Shown: piece by piece, positions 43,024 through 52,401 of the stretch
Layout of the letters: each line of letters opens with the position of its first letter
Numbering within the stretch: the first letter of the stretch is position 1
Source: Flavobacteriaceae bacterium
Lineage (GTDB): Bacteria > Bacteroidota > Bacteroidia > Flavobacteriales > Flavobacteriaceae
DNA length: 52,409 bases
Direction: 5' to 3'
Assembly: GCA_030726725.1 (NCBI GenBank)
Contig: JANRDC010000030.1
Span: forward strand, 1-52,409
Translations under genes and position numbers: made by a program
The notes under the pieces: generated by a model
What the model saw: the letters and a program-made list of their open reading frames with translations, nothing else
Told to the model about the DNA's origin: nothing
Database searches by the model: none

Positions 43024-43051
43024 CTAATGGCCCCTGTAATTTATCTTCTAT

Positions 43052-44350
43052 TTATTTAGGGAGTGATTCAAAGTCAATAGATGGTGCTTGGTTATTCACC
43101 GGCAAGTCAAAAAACGTACCCGGTAAAATATTTCCATTGAAAAAGCCACCGTTTTTTAGGAAAAATCTATTGTCTCGTATTCCTCCAGCAAAATCTAATC
43201 GATATTGACGTCGTCCGATGTCATCGGTGGTGAACTTTGCCTGTGTAAGCGGAATCCATCTTTGGTCAGTCGTAAACACCCATGGTGTATTGTAGTTCAC
43301 TTCCCGTGATAAGTAGCCTTCATGATCCTCGAAGTTTTCCAAAAAAGCATGAGGGTTTGTATACCAAGTATCCGTCATAGGTCTTAAAAAGCTGGCAATT
43401 AACTGCCATGGCCCGGTAGACTCCCTAAAATATGCCGCAAACACTGTATTTCCCTGTCCGTCTGGATGAGCACTGCTCAAAAAACTGTACTTGGTCCCTG
43501 ACTTCCAAGGGAATACCAAATAACTCTGTCCACCTGAACCTTCATTGCCAAACATTCCTGTATAAACCCCTGGACCTTTGGCTATCAGCTTGATTCGGTA
43601 TTGTTCTGGAATTTGATTGGGATCGTCTGTTTGGTATGGGCTCCAAACGGAAAAAAGGACCCGTCGTTCCACAGGGCTATTGACTTGAATACCAAAATAG
43701 CCCTGGGCAAATCCATTGGCCATAAAATAAGAACCCACAATATCAGCACCAGAGGGAACTGTAAGTTCGGTGTAATAATAGACAATATCTGTTTGATCAG
43801 GAGGGGTAAATGACAGGTGAACTGACGGCCCTCGACGGCCCCAATAAAAACGATTATCTATATTATCTCGAACAAAATAGGAGGTTATCGGTTGCTGGGT
43901 ATGCAGACGGATTTCTTCTAGATTTGGATAATTAACCTGTCCAGAAACCCCTTGAATAGAGATTTTGTTATACCCAGTTTCAAAATCAAATAGCCCGACT
44001 TTTTGATCGCCAAATACCTCGGGGGAAATTTCAACTAACTTGTTTTGGCCATTGATAGATACAGACAATACAGAGGGCTCAGAAGCGTTTCCATCAAGCG
44101 ACACCAGAAAGTTTCCAGGCTGAGCAACATATAAAAAAACATCCCAAACGTTTTTAGAATCTCGCCAAGAAGTGATTCCTTGCTGAGAAATCTTGTTTTG
44201 ATGGTCCTGATCTGAGGTAAAAGTATTACCGCCTAATGGTATGCTTATCGGATGCTTCCAAAGTGAATAGTCGGCTGACTTCTCCAAATCCAACTCTTGG
44301 GCGGAACACGCGCCGAACAAAAAACCAAACAAAAAAACCAATTGCTTCAT
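43052..44350 (-). CDS. DUF5077/DUF3472 lipoprotein
   Basis: A 432-residue lipoprotein with lipobox FGAC (Cys15). Residues about 30-155 resemble DUF5077, a beta-sandwich often bound to sugars, and about 165-415 DUF3472 (FYWGRRGPSVHLSFTP, YTGMFGNEGSGGQS, and the final DFAGGIRDNRFFLKNGGFF in pieces). Proteins with these domains are common in Bacteroidota near polysaccharide loci, but their role is not established. It stands alone here. Confidence 0.82.
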   Translation of the reverse strand: MKQLVFLFGFLFGACSAQELDLEKSADYSLWKHPISIPLGGNTFTSDQDHQNKISQQGITSWRDSKNVWDVFLYVAQPGNFLVSLDGNASEPSVLSVSINGQNKLVEISPEVFGDQKVGLFDFETGYNKISIQGVSGQVNYPNLEEIRLHTQQPITSYFVRDNIDNRFYWGRRGPSVHLSFTPPDQTDIVYYYTELTVPSGADIVGSYFMANGFAQGYFGIQVNSPVERRVLFSVWSPYQTDDPNQIPEQYRIKLIAKGPGVYTGMFGNEGSGGQSYLVFPWKSGTKYSFLSSAHPDGQGNTVFAAYFRESTGPWQLIASFLRPMTDTWYTNPHAFLENFEDHEGYLSREVNYNTPWVFTTDQRWIPLTQAKFTTDDIGRRQYRLDFAGGIRDNRFFLKNGGFFNGNILPGTFFDLPVNNQAPSIDFESLPK

Positions 44351-44448
44351 CTGTGCTAATTTATCATTTATGACTTAGGTGTTCTGTGAAAATCTACCAA
44401 AATTGAATGACCCGCTACAGGGTCAATTAATTCCTGTATTTTTATAGA

Positions 44449-45174
44449 ATGAGTTTACTTGAATTATTACAAAAAAGGCGTTCCGTGCGCGTTTTTGATC
44501 CCGAAAAGCCCATAAGTCAAGCGGATGTGCGTCACTGTATTGAAATGGCCACGCTAGCCCCCAACAGCTCAAACATGCAGCTTTGGCAGATGATTCACCT
44601 AGTTGACCCCAAATGGAAAGAACCGCTAACCAAAGCGTGTTTGGGTCAATCTGCTGCGTCTACAGCCCAACAATGGGTGGTCTTTGTGACCCGGCAAGAT
44701 TTATATCGATCTCGCGCAAAATACATCCTAGCATTTGAGAAAAACAATATTGCGACCTACAGCCCGGAATCCAGAAAAGCCAAAAGAATTGCGGACAGAG
44801 AAGTCTACTACGGAAAAATCATGCCCTTTTTGTATGGGCGCTTTTTTAGAATATTTGGTCTGTTTCGAGTGCTGATGGTTGAGGTTATGGGGTTATTTCG
44901 CCCTGTTGTCCGCGAAGTCTCAGAAAGCCAAATGCGTGCAGTAGTCCACAAATCTTGTGCCTTGGCAGCCCAAACTTTTATGCTGGCTATGGCTGAAAAA
45001 GGGTACGACACTTGTCCCATGGAAGGTTTTGACAGTAAACTGGTCAAGAAAATGCTCGATCTTCCTCGAGGAACCAACATCAATATGATCATTTCTTGTG
45101 GAATCCGTAAAGAAGAAGGAATCTGGGGGGAGCGTTGTCGCGTGCCCTTTGAAGAGGTTTATGAAATCAAATAA
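44449..45174 (+). CDS. Nitroreductase family protein
   Basis: A 241-residue FMN-dependent reductase of the nitroreductase fold. The opening LLELLQKRRSVRVFD supplies the FMN phosphate-binding arginines, ATLAPNSSNMQLWQ is the second FMN motif, and the C-terminus has ISCGIRKEEGIWGER. A charged insert between about 90 and 160 (KAKRIADREVYYGKIMPFLYGRFFRIFG in pieces) is longer than usual. Substrates may be nitroaromatics, quinones or enones. A TGACCC-gctaca-GGGTCA inverted repeat (44408-44425) lies 23 bases before the ATG. Confidence 0.85.
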   Translation: MSLLELLQKRRSVRVFDPEKPISQADVRHCIEMATLAPNSSNMQLWQMIHLVDPKWKEPLTKACLGQSAASTAQQWVVFVTRQDLYRSRAKYILAFEKNNIATYSPESRKAKRIADREVYYGKIMPFLYGRFFRIFGLFRVLMVEVMGLFRPVVREVSESQMRAVVHKSCALAAQTFMLAMAEKGYDTCPMEGFDSKLVKKMLDLPRGTNINMIISCGIRKEEGIWGERCRVPFEEVYEIK

Positions 45175-45191
45175 TTATTGACTACTCAGAA

Positions 45192-47255
45192 ATGAAAAAA
45201 TTACTGTTGCTCCTGCTTTGTGCTCCATGGGCATACGCACAAATAAATCCCTCTGAAATAAAAATTATCCGAGATTCTTTTGGGGTACCCCACATTAAGG
45301 CCCCAACAGATGCTGGGGCAGCCTATGGGCTTGCCTGGGCTAACGCCGAGGATGATTTTAATACCATGCAACTGGGGTACTTGGCTGGTAACGCCCTGCT
45401 TTCAAAACATTTGGGGCTCTCTGGGGCATCAGCAGATTTTGTGGCACAACTCATTCGTTCTGATGAGTTTGTTGCGACTCATTACGAATCGGATATATCC
45501 AAAGAATTTAAAGCGGTATTGGAAGGATTTTGTGAAGGACTCAATGCCTATGCGGATCGCCATAAAAAAGAAATTTTAGTTCCTGAATTATTCCCGTTTA
45601 CACCCCAGAAGCTATTGGCCTACACCTATTTACAGTTATTCGTCATGTCTGACGCGACCCAACTGATACAAGCCATTACCAATAATCAGATGGATCGATT
45701 AGCCCCAAAAGAATCTGTTGAGGGATCCAATACGTTTGCGTTCAATAGCGCTAAAACAGCGGATGGCGCCACTTACTTGGCGATCAATCCCCACCAGCCG
45801 CTTGAAGGCCCTACAGGTTGGTATGAAGCGCATATCCAATCAGATGAAGGCACTAATATTGTGGGTGCTTTGTTTCCTGGGGCGCCAACCATTCTTATCG
45901 GCACAAATAGCTCCCTAGGTTGGTCGCATACGGTAAATAAGCCCGATAAGGCCGATGTTTTCCAGCTTACCCTAGATGCCAACAATAAAAACAACTACGT
46001 AGTGGATGGGCAATCATTGGCCTTGGAAAAACATTCAGCCCGTGTGCATATTCGGGTATTGGGGCTGTTAATTCCCGTCAAAAAAAACTTCTATACCAGT
46101 ATATATGGGCCTACATTGAAAAACAAACAGGGTGTCTATGCGGTGCGCACTCCTTCCTTGTTTGGCATCAAAGCCCTACAACAATGGTGGCACATGAATA
46201 AAGCGCGCAACTTCAGCGAGTTTAAAAGCGCTTTAGCCCCTCAGGATATACCAGGTTTTAATATCAGTTACGCCGATAAATACGATACGATTTACTATGT
46301 GTCCAATGCAAGACTACCCCATAGGGCAGCAGGATATGATTGGACAAAAGTGGTCCCTGGAGACACCAGAAAAACACTTTGGAATTCGTATTACAGCCTG
46401 GAGGATATGCCTCAAGTCCTCCAGCCAACTTCGGGATATGTCTACAACACCAACCACAGCCCATTTATCAGCTCAGGACCGAAGGACTTGCTCAATCCTG
46501 AAGAATTTGACGCGTCTATGGGGTTTGAGCGATTTAACAACAATAGAAGTGCGCGTTTTCAGGAACTGATCACTCCATTGGAAAAAGTGACTTGGGAGGA
46601 TTTTACCCGCATAAAATTCGATAGGAGTCTTCCTGCGAAACTAGCTTATACCTTCATGAATATCGATGAGTTGTTCGAGTTGAACCCGTCAAATTATCCT
46701 GAATTAAGCGAATTAATCCTCCGCATTCAACAATGGGATAGAAGAGCAGATCCACAAAGTATTGGGGCGGGAAATTACGCGGTGTTTTATTATTTGGCAA
46801 GACAGCAAGCGGCCGAACAACCCGAGGGCGTGTTTTCGGACTCGGCAACCATTGCTGTGCTTGAGCAAACAAAAAAATACCTCTTAAAACACTTCAATAC
46901 AACAGAAGTACCTCTAGGAGACTTCATGAAAGTGGTCCGCGGTCAACAAGAAGCCCCTAGCTTTGGATTACCTGATGTGTTGGCTGCCATGCATGGTGAA
47001 CCCTATAAAAATGGCAGGTTGAAAGTAACTGCAGGAGAGTCATACATTCAACTAGTGAAATTTACTATTGCCGGGCCAGAAATACAATCAGTAGTACCCT
47101 TTGGCAGCTCTAACCGGGCCAATAGCCCGCATTACGCAGACCAAATGCCCCTTTATCTAGCTGGCAAGACGAAGTCGATGCCTTTGGACTGGGCATACTG
47201 GGTGACGCACGGCTCAAAGTCGTATAGTCCAGCAAACAGCATTGACCCTAACTAA
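45192..47255 (+). CDS. Penicillin-acylase family amidohydrolase
   Basis: A 687-residue Ntn hydrolase with a signal peptide ending WAYAQ. The family matures by cutting itself just before the catalytic serine, here Ser179 in EGSNTFAFN. Upstream, IRDSFGVPHIKAPTDAGAAYGLAWANAEDD is the typical alpha-chain start, and GWSHTVN and the later NTNHSPF are beta-chain motifs. Known members cleave penicillins, acyl-homoserine lactones or other amides. A quorum-quenching role is possible but not shown. It lies 17 bases after the nitroreductase gene. Confidence 0.88.
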   Translation: MKKLLLLLLCAPWAYAQINPSEIKIIRDSFGVPHIKAPTDAGAAYGLAWANAEDDFNTMQLGYLAGNALLSKHLGLSGASADFVAQLIRSDEFVATHYESDISKEFKAVLEGFCEGLNAYADRHKKEILVPELFPFTPQKLLAYTYLQLFVMSDATQLIQAITNNQMDRLAPKESVEGSNTFAFNSAKTADGATYLAINPHQPLEGPTGWYEAHIQSDEGTNIVGALFPGAPTILIGTNSSLGWSHTVNKPDKADVFQLTLDANNKNNYVVDGQSLALEKHSARVHIRVLGLLIPVKKNFYTSIYGPTLKNKQGVYAVRTPSLFGIKALQQWWHMNKARNFSEFKSALAPQDIPGFNISYADKYDTIYYVSNARLPHRAAGYDWTKVVPGDTRKTLWNSYYSLEDMPQVLQPTSGYVYNTNHSPFISSGPKDLLNPEEFDASMGFERFNNNRSARFQELITPLEKVTWEDFTRIKFDRSLPAKLAYTFMNIDELFELNPSNYPELSELILRIQQWDRRADPQSIGAGNYAVFYYLARQQAAEQPEGVFSDSATIAVLEQTKKYLLKHFNTTEVPLGDFMKVVRGQQEAPSFGLPDVLAAMHGEPYKNGRLKVTAGESYIQLVKFTIAGPEIQSVVPFGSSNRANSPHYADQMPLYLAGKTKSMPLDWAYWVTHGSKSYSPANSIDPN

Positions 47256-47264
47256 AATCACTAA

Positions 47265-47293
47265 TACCACCAAGCCATCGTTGGCGGGTTTTT
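47265..47293 (+). terminator. Probable terminator after the acylase gene
   Basis: CCACCAA (47267-47273), seven bases, TTGGCGG (47281-47287), then GTTTTT. The 7-base stem has one internal mismatch. The T-tract overlaps the stop codon of the convergent DUF2911 gene. Confidence 0.6.
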
Positions 47294-48143
47294 AAAGCGC
47301 TAAGGAAGCAATCAACTTTTCATTCAAACGAATGTAATCAGGATTTCCTGCGGCTTTGGCGAGCTCGATAGAGGATTCTGCGGTGGCTTTAGCCGCGGAC
47401 TTCTCGCCCAATCGCGCTTGTATTTTGGCTTTTAGATGAACTACCCAGTACTGCTTTTGCTCATTTCCAGCTATAGCCTTATCCACCCACTCCAGCGCCA
47501 TACGGTCATTTTTTTGGGTGTCGAAGTAATAGCCTGCAGCTTGAAAATACACTCCAGGATTGGTAGGAGCATTGTCGATGACTTGCTGTTTGATTTGACT
47601 CATCACTAACTCGTCTACTTGACTCACAATAGAGAACATCACTTTAGTATGGTCCCACTTGATATTGAAATTAGCGGAATTCATGGTGAAATCTGAGAAA
47701 CTCATGGTCAATGTTTCGTAGCTACTCGTTGGATGCTTTACAGGAACATTAAATCTCAATTGATCATCATCGGCTGAGTAGCCGATGGACCCCCACAACT
47801 CGATATTTTTACTCAATATAACCGTTGCTTCTTGCTCATTGAATATAGTGTATAGTGCATATTGGCCTGCGGGGACTTTATGGCCCTCAATAACCACATC
47901 CGTACTGAACGAAATCTTGGTCGATGCGTTAGCACCTGTGCGCCAAACCTCTCCATAGGGAATCAAATCACCTGCCACAACACGACCTCTAGCGCTAGGC
48001 CTTGAATAAACTAGATGAACCTCTGTCAATCCAATCGTTCCTTTAACTTCAAAAGTAGGACTGGCTGGTGGTACCTGAATCTGGGCCAATAAGGCGGTTT
48101 GTACCAACAGCACGAACGAAAGCAAAATAGATTTTTTCATCAT
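47292..48143 (-). CDS. DUF2911 secreted protein
   Basis: A 283-residue protein with a signal peptide ending ALLAQ. The DUF2911 domain (about 25-165) begins VHLVYSRPSARGRVV and holds YGEVWRTGANASTKISFSTDV, the family signature. The C-terminal half (about 175-275) is helical with two repeat-like units (GVYFQAAGYYFDTQKNDRMALEWVDKA and KAKIQARLGEKSAAKATAESSIELAKAA, in pieces), resembling TPR. The family is widespread in Bacteroidota; its function is unknown. Confidence 0.88.
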   Translation of the reverse strand: MMKKSILLSFVLLVQTALLAQIQVPPASPTFEVKGTIGLTEVHLVYSRPSARGRVVAGDLIPYGEVWRTGANASTKISFSTDVVIEGHKVPAGQYALYTIFNEQEATVILSKNIELWGSIGYSADDDQLRFNVPVKHPTSSYETLTMSFSDFTMNSANFNIKWDHTKVMFSIVSQVDELVMSQIKQQVIDNAPTNPGVYFQAAGYYFDTQKNDRMALEWVDKAIAGNEQKQYWVVHLKAKIQARLGEKSAAKATAESSIELAKAAGNPDYIRLNEKLIASLAL

Positions 48144-48192
48144 GTACAGGAATAATTTTAGTTGTTACAAGTTTAAGACTTTAGGATTTCAC

Positions 48193-49050
48193 TCAATCTA
48201 CTTTTTCACTCAAATTAAATATTTTGAGTATAGTCAACCCAAAAACAACACTTGATATAATCAATGCAACATTGGTAAAGCCTGTAGTTCCAAATGAGAG
48301 TCTGATCAAAATAGTACAAATAACAAAACCTGTATTTCTGATAATCTGAATATATCTCTCCGTGTACTTAAAAGAAATAAGCAATATAAAGACGTCTGCA
48401 AGAATTAACAGCCCAAAAAAGTCATTGTAAAAGATCGTGTTTACATTCTGCACCAAAGAAAAATTGGCGATTTCAAACAACCAATGATACAAGCTGAAAA
48501 ATGACATAATCACCAAACAAAACAAAAGCACCAAACTTATCGCCTTCTTCCACGTAACAAACTGTTCAATTCTTTCATTAATCGGCTTCTTTAATGAAAC
48601 TCTGGAGTCTTTATTGAATTGGTATATCAGAAAGTACAAGATTAAAATACCGACTAAATCATAAATCAAATTTAAATTCTCCTGAGTGTGAAACCAATCC
48701 ACTTCAATATCAACTTTAGGGATGTCACCGAAAATTCTGCGAATCAGTATCAGTGAAATAATTTCAAACTGTTTGGACAATGAGGTGGTAAATGATCTTG
48801 GCAGGTACAATACCAATAAATAAATCTCATAAATCAAGATAAATGTAAAGGGCGTGTAGATGGCTGAAATAGGATTGGCCAATAATTTAAACTGATCTAA
48901 CGCTCCTAACAACTCAAACTTATTTAAATAGATAAGCGCTAGATGAATGATAAATCCGGTGATGGAAAGCCACAAGATGATTTTTTCAATCCATTTCTTT
49001 GAATGCTCCGAAAAAACAATCCCAAATGCATTAACGACAAGCATTTCCAT
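48193..49050 (-). CDS. Multi-pass membrane protein, unknown
   Basis: A 285-residue protein with about seven hydrophobic segments and short basic loops. A soluble loop of about 30 residues (RRIFGDIPKVDIEVDWFHTQENL) lies near the middle. I do not recognise the family. Its DNA is clearly richer in A and T than the glucanase or sigma-factor genes, which may mean recent arrival or simply its membrane composition. Confidence 0.7.
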   Translation of the reverse strand: MEMLVVNAFGIVFSEHSKKWIEKIILWLSITGFIIHLALIYLNKFELLGALDQFKLLANPISAIYTPFTFILIYEIYLLVLYLPRSFTTSLSKQFEIISLILIRRIFGDIPKVDIEVDWFHTQENLNLIYDLVGILILYFLIYQFNKDSRVSLKKPINERIEQFVTWKKAISLVLLFCLVIMSFFSLYHWLFEIANFSLVQNVNTIFYNDFFGLLILADVFILLISFKYTERYIQIIRNTGFVICTILIRLSFGTTGFTNVALIISSVVFGLTILKIFNLSEKVD

Positions 49051-49188
49051 ATCAAACTATTTTCCCATTAAGGTAATATTAAAAATGGAAAATATTGAAA
49101 TAAAGTATATTTAAATACTTAATAACCAGATAATTGGAGTGATAAAACAATCGAACTCGTCCCGACACTTGTTAAAAAACACCTGAAA

Positions 49189-49968
49189 TTATTCTGGACA
49201 GGTACCCCAAAGCGGTAAAAATTCTTGAGATAAGGGTGATTCAGCAGAGAACAAAGTGGGGGTTTGGGTTATTAAAGAGACGCACCATTGGCTCAGGTCT
49301 TGGTTAAATACAGCGGCCTTGTAAAACATACCTTCCATATTGGTCGATGCCTTAGTGTCCCAGCTTCCGATATCTTGGTTAAAACCCCCTGACTGAGCAA
49401 ACATATAAGAGAAATCGGTCACTTTCCCCGTGTTCCAAAAACTGATATCTCCATTGTAAATGGTTGCTCCTTCAAACATTGATTTCATCTGGGTGACGTT
49501 ACTGGTATCCCATGAGGATATATTTGGTGTCAGGGTTTGCTTGTTTTTAAACAGTTCGCTCATGTCGGTAACATAGGTCGTCACTAACCTTGATAAATCA
49601 TCACGCTGGTTCACGACTATTTCTCGCAAAGATTGATTGTCTACAATGAGGTATTCAATCCCGTTGAGCACTGCTTTATCCCCGGGTTTTAGTGTGCTAT
49701 CAGCTGTAATGGTCACCTGATTGGCCCCAATTGAAAGACCTGTATTGGCGGCTGATGATCCTTGATTCCCCGTATTTTGACCGTTTTGTGAATTTGTATT
49801 TCCTTGTGGATTTTCCTGTGGCAATAGACCTACTTCAAGCGATTCCTCCTCAGTAAAGTCAAGTAATTTATTGTCCTGATCTTGATCCACAGAACAAGAA
49901 AAAAGACAGAAAATTAGCCAGGCAAATACCAAATTTTTAAACACAGTGGACCAGAATTTGTGGATCAT
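49189..49968 (-). CDS. BspA-like (DUF285) lipoprotein
   Basis: A 259-residue lipoprotein with lipobox LFSC (Cys25) followed by SVDQDQDN, an acidic stretch that suggests surface export. A Gln/Asn/Gly-rich linker (about 50-80) leads to the same lead domain as in the receptor at 20327-21529: LNGIEYLIVD, then DLSRLVTTYVTDMS. About four DUF285 repeats follow (ISSWDTSNVTQMKSMF, GDISFWNTGKVTDFSYMF, QDIGSWDTKASTNMEGMF), ending in a cysteine cap (WCV, WGTC). It has no membrane segment or winged-helix tail. BspA-like repeats often mediate adhesion. Confidence 0.85.
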   Translation of the reverse strand: MIHKFWSTVFKNLVFAWLIFCLFSCSVDQDQDNKLLDFTEEESLEVGLLPQENPQGNTNSQNGQNTGNQGSSAANTGLSIGANQVTITADSTLKPGDKAVLNGIEYLIVDNQSLREIVVNQRDDLSRLVTTYVTDMSELFKNKQTLTPNISSWDTSNVTQMKSMFEGATIYNGDISFWNTGKVTDFSYMFAQSGGFNQDIGSWDTKASTNMEGMFYKAAVFNQDLSQWCVSLITQTPTLFSAESPLSQEFLPLWGTCPE

Positions 49969-50091
49969 GAATGGAGTAAAGTTAGCAACAAGAAATAATT
50001 CTTTGCAATAAATTATTTAGCTGTGAATCAACCGAATAGAAATAATTAGGTGGCGAGCAGTTTTTAATAAAAACCAAGCTATATTTAATAC

Positions 50092-50361
50092 ATGTCAGAA
50101 GAGCGTATTTTATTTTTTATTCTGCTATTGTGGGGTATTCCAAGCACCTATTTTCGCAGTCAGTTCAGGAAAATTATCTACCAAACCGATGACTGGAAAA
50201 TCAATATAAAACCTCTATTTAAGAAAGAAATCATTGGATTATTTGGCAATATTTACCCACAAAATCCAGCATATATCAAATCTAGAAATCACTACAGAAT
50301 CTATTTGATCATTTATCTGATTTTATTCTTGATATACCGATTTATGTCCGCTAATCCTTAA
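50092..50361 (+). CDS. Small two-segment membrane protein, unknown
   Basis: An 89-residue protein with hydrophobic segments at about 5-19 and 70-86 around a basic, aromatic middle (SQFRKIIYQTDDWKINIKPLFKK). I do not recognise it. It ends 22 bases before the DUF1295 gene and runs the same way. DNA here is AT-rich. Confidence 0.6.
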   Translation: MSEERILFFILLLWGIPSTYFRSQFRKIIYQTDDWKINIKPLFKKEIIGLFGNIYPQNPAYIKSRNHYRIYLIIYLILFLIYRFMSANP

Positions 50362-50383
50362 CAAGTCCAAAGAATAAAATATC

Positions 50384-51247
50384 ATGAAGCAGTCCATACT
50401 AAATTTGATTTTTTCTTTGATTGGGTTATCCATCGGTTATGGAATTGCCCTGCTTACAGGGTTAAGCATCATTCAAGAGGCTGTAATTGGTGCATTTATT
50501 ATTCAATGGATAGCATTTATTCCTGCGTATATCGGTCAGACTGAAAAGTTTTATGACTTAGTAGGCAGCTCCACATATGTCTTTGTTATTGGTTATGTCA
50601 ACTTCCATAATTGGTCAGCTCCAGGTGTGAACTGGGGTAGTCTTGTGTTGGCTGCCTTTATTGTGCTTTGGGCAGCTCGACTGGGAACTTTCTTGTTTGT
50701 GCGGATTAAAAAAAATAAAGAGGATAAACGATTTGCATCGATAAAACCATCAGCCACTCGATTTTTTATGGCTTGGACCTTACAAGGAATGTGGGTTTCA
50801 TTGTGTGCAATGTGCGCATTAACGGCTATCGCAAGCGATCAAGGGGTAGTGATTAACCCGTTCTTCTACGCTGGGGTACTGGTGTTTGTCACAGGATTGG
50901 CCATGGAGATTATTGCTGACTGGCAAAAATCAGTATTCCGAGAAAATCCAAAAAATAAAGATCAATTTATCAAACACGGTTTGTGGAGCTACTCAAGACA
51001 TCCCAATTATTTTGGAGAAATCATCCTGTGGACGGGTATTTCCATCATGTCTTTTTCCTCCTTATCAGGATGGCAATACATCACCCTAATCTCTCCCATT
51101 TTTACTTATGTGCTTCTCGTATATATCAGTGGTGTCAGGATACTTGAAGCATCGGGGATGGAAAAGTGGGGACATCTGGAATCCTATCGCTTATACGTGC
51201 GCAACACCCCTTCACTGATTCCGTTCTCAAAGGTTAAAAAGTTATAA
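50384..51247 (+). CDS. DUF1295 / steroid 5-alpha-reductase family membrane enzyme
   Basis: A 287-residue protein with about seven hydrophobic segments. The C-terminal signature GLWSYSRHPNYFGEIILWTGI is typical of DUF1295 and related isoprenylcysteine methyltransferase/steroid reductase folds; it binds NADPH or another cofactor. LWAARLGTFLFVRIKK and DWQKSVFRENPKNKDQFI also match the family. The substrate, probably a lipid, is unknown. Confidence 0.88.
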   Translation: MKQSILNLIFSLIGLSIGYGIALLTGLSIIQEAVIGAFIIQWIAFIPAYIGQTEKFYDLVGSSTYVFVIGYVNFHNWSAPGVNWGSLVLAAFIVLWAARLGTFLFVRIKKNKEDKRFASIKPSATRFFMAWTLQGMWVSLCAMCALTAIASDQGVVINPFFYAGVLVFVTGLAMEIIADWQKSVFRENPKNKDQFIKHGLWSYSRHPNYFGEIILWTGISIMSFSSLSGWQYITLISPIFTYVLLVYISGVRILEASGMEKWGHLESYRLYVRNTPSLIPFSKVKKL

Positions 51248-51273
51248 TCCTTCGGAGATACTAGATGTTATTA

Positions 51274-51654
51274 CTATTTAATAATTCTCGACTGTAGCAA
51301 AAAAATAAGTGAGCTAAATAAAAACATTAATCCAGCAGGAAGAAATTTTATAGCCTCATCAGCTACTTTAAAGTGCATAGCAATAGCGCCCAACATTAAA
51401 ACAGCCATCATTGAAGCCGCTGGTTTGATCGCTTTTTCGAAAAAAAATCCCGCCAATAAAGCCAAAGATGCAATGATTTTTAATCCGCCTACCAAGTAAG
51501 CCGTGGTGTCGTTTAACCCGTAAACGGAAAACTCTTCCAACATATTGGTTGCGTTACCGCCGCGATAAGCAGTGGCCAAATTAAACCTAAGCAACCACAC
51601 ATTGAGGACAACAGCTGGTACAGCTATCATCAAAATATTTTTTAAGTATCTCAT
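51274..51654 (-). CDS. DoxX-like membrane protein
   Basis: A 126-residue protein with four hydrophobic segments (about 7-23, 50-72, 78-95, 103-122). GLKIIASLALLAGFF and the short length fit the DoxX family of small quinone-linked membrane proteins. Its ATG overlaps the stop of the upstream DoxX-like gene by four bases (ATGA), so the pair is coupled. Confidence 0.72.
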   Translation of the reverse strand: MRYLKNILMIAVPAVVLNVWLLRFNLATAYRGGNATNMLEEFSVYGLNDTTAYLVGGLKIIASLALLAGFFFEKAIKPAASMMAVLMLGAIAMHFKVADEAIKFLPAGLMFLFSSLIFLLQSRIIK

Positions 51655-51995
51655 TTTCTTGAATTTACGTTGTTCACTAATATAATCAAATTAATCACAA
51701 AATAGACGATGGATGGTGTAGACTGTATGGCGCTATCACCGATATACAGTCTCGTGCCAAATGCTCCCGCCATCATAATGGAAAGTCCCAATGCACCGAA
51801 GAACCTAAGTTTGGGGAAGTAGAAACTAGACAGCAATAATAATCCCAATACAGCTTGTACGAACCCGATAAGAATTCGCTGTTTTGAAAAGCCATATCTC
51901 GCGTATTCTTGAATAAAAAAAGGATCAAAAAGAGCAGTGATCCCATAAAATAAGTGTGAAAGTCCAGCGAAAACAGTAAGTACGCGAAAAAACAT
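51651..51995 (-). CDS. DoxX-like membrane protein, second of a pair
   Basis: A 114-residue four-segment membrane protein. LTVFAGLSHLFYGITALFDPFFIQEYARYGFSKQRILIGFVQAVLGLLLL (in pieces) has the layout of DoxX-like proteins. I prefer the ATG at 51995; a GTG at 52022 would add nine residues. It overlaps the following DoxX-like gene by four bases; the pair may form a heteromer. Confidence 0.7.
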   Translation of the reverse strand: MFFRVLTVFAGLSHLFYGITALFDPFFIQEYARYGFSKQRILIGFVQAVLGLLLLSSFYFPKLRFFGALGLSIMMAGAFGTRLYIGDSAIQSTPSIVYFVINLIILVNNVNSRK

Positions 51996-52062
51996 TTGGT
52001 GAAGGTACACTATTACCCGCACGTAAGCCGCTAAATAAAATGAGCCTCAATCAATAAAGCCG

Positions 52063-52401
52063 CTAGTTCTGTTCTATCGCAGAGACCTGTGGCACTTCAG
52101 CGTGAGCCTTAGATTTTGAGAAGACGTGGAAAATAATGAGCTCTGAAATGTACACAGAGGTAAAAGCCAGTAAAATACCGGCGACTACATCGACAATAAA
52201 GTGTTGGAACAAGAATACCCTAGAAATACCTACCAACCAAATCATTACATAACAGCCATGGCACCAGATCCTGGATTTAAAAAATTTCATGGCGTATAAT
52301 CCCAGCACAGCCGCAGTAGTCGTATGTCCTGAAGGGAAGGAATTTAATTTGTTGAATCGGCTTGGCAGGTCACTGGCTAAAACTACTGTTGCATTACACC
52401 T
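52063..52401 (-). CDS. PAP2-type phosphatase, C-terminal part at window edge
   Basis: The frame encodes the C-terminal half of a PAP2 membrane phosphatase: SFPSGHTTTAA (the PSGH motif) and SRVFLFQHFIVDVVAG (the SRxxxxxHxxxD motif), with two membrane segments. The first conserved motif (KxxxxxxRP) is not in this window. The frame is open from the PSGH motif to 52401, then meets TAA at 52404-52402, with no start codon between except a GTG at 52308 that lies after PSGH. So the gene is either broken, frameshifted, or disturbed by an error near the edge. Confidence 0.65.
   Translation of the reverse strand, partial: RCNATVVLASDLPSRFNKLNSFPSGHTTTAAVLGLYAMKFFKSRIWCHGCYVMIWLVGISRVFLFQHFIVDVVAGILLAFTSVYISELIIFHVFSKSKAHAEVPQVSAIEQN

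Noticed and set aside
45192-47255. Calling the penicillin-acylase-type enzyme a quorum-quenching AHL acylase
   Set aside because: The Ntn-hydrolase family is clear, but substrate-pocket residues cannot be judged by eye and no luxI/luxR-type gene is nearby.
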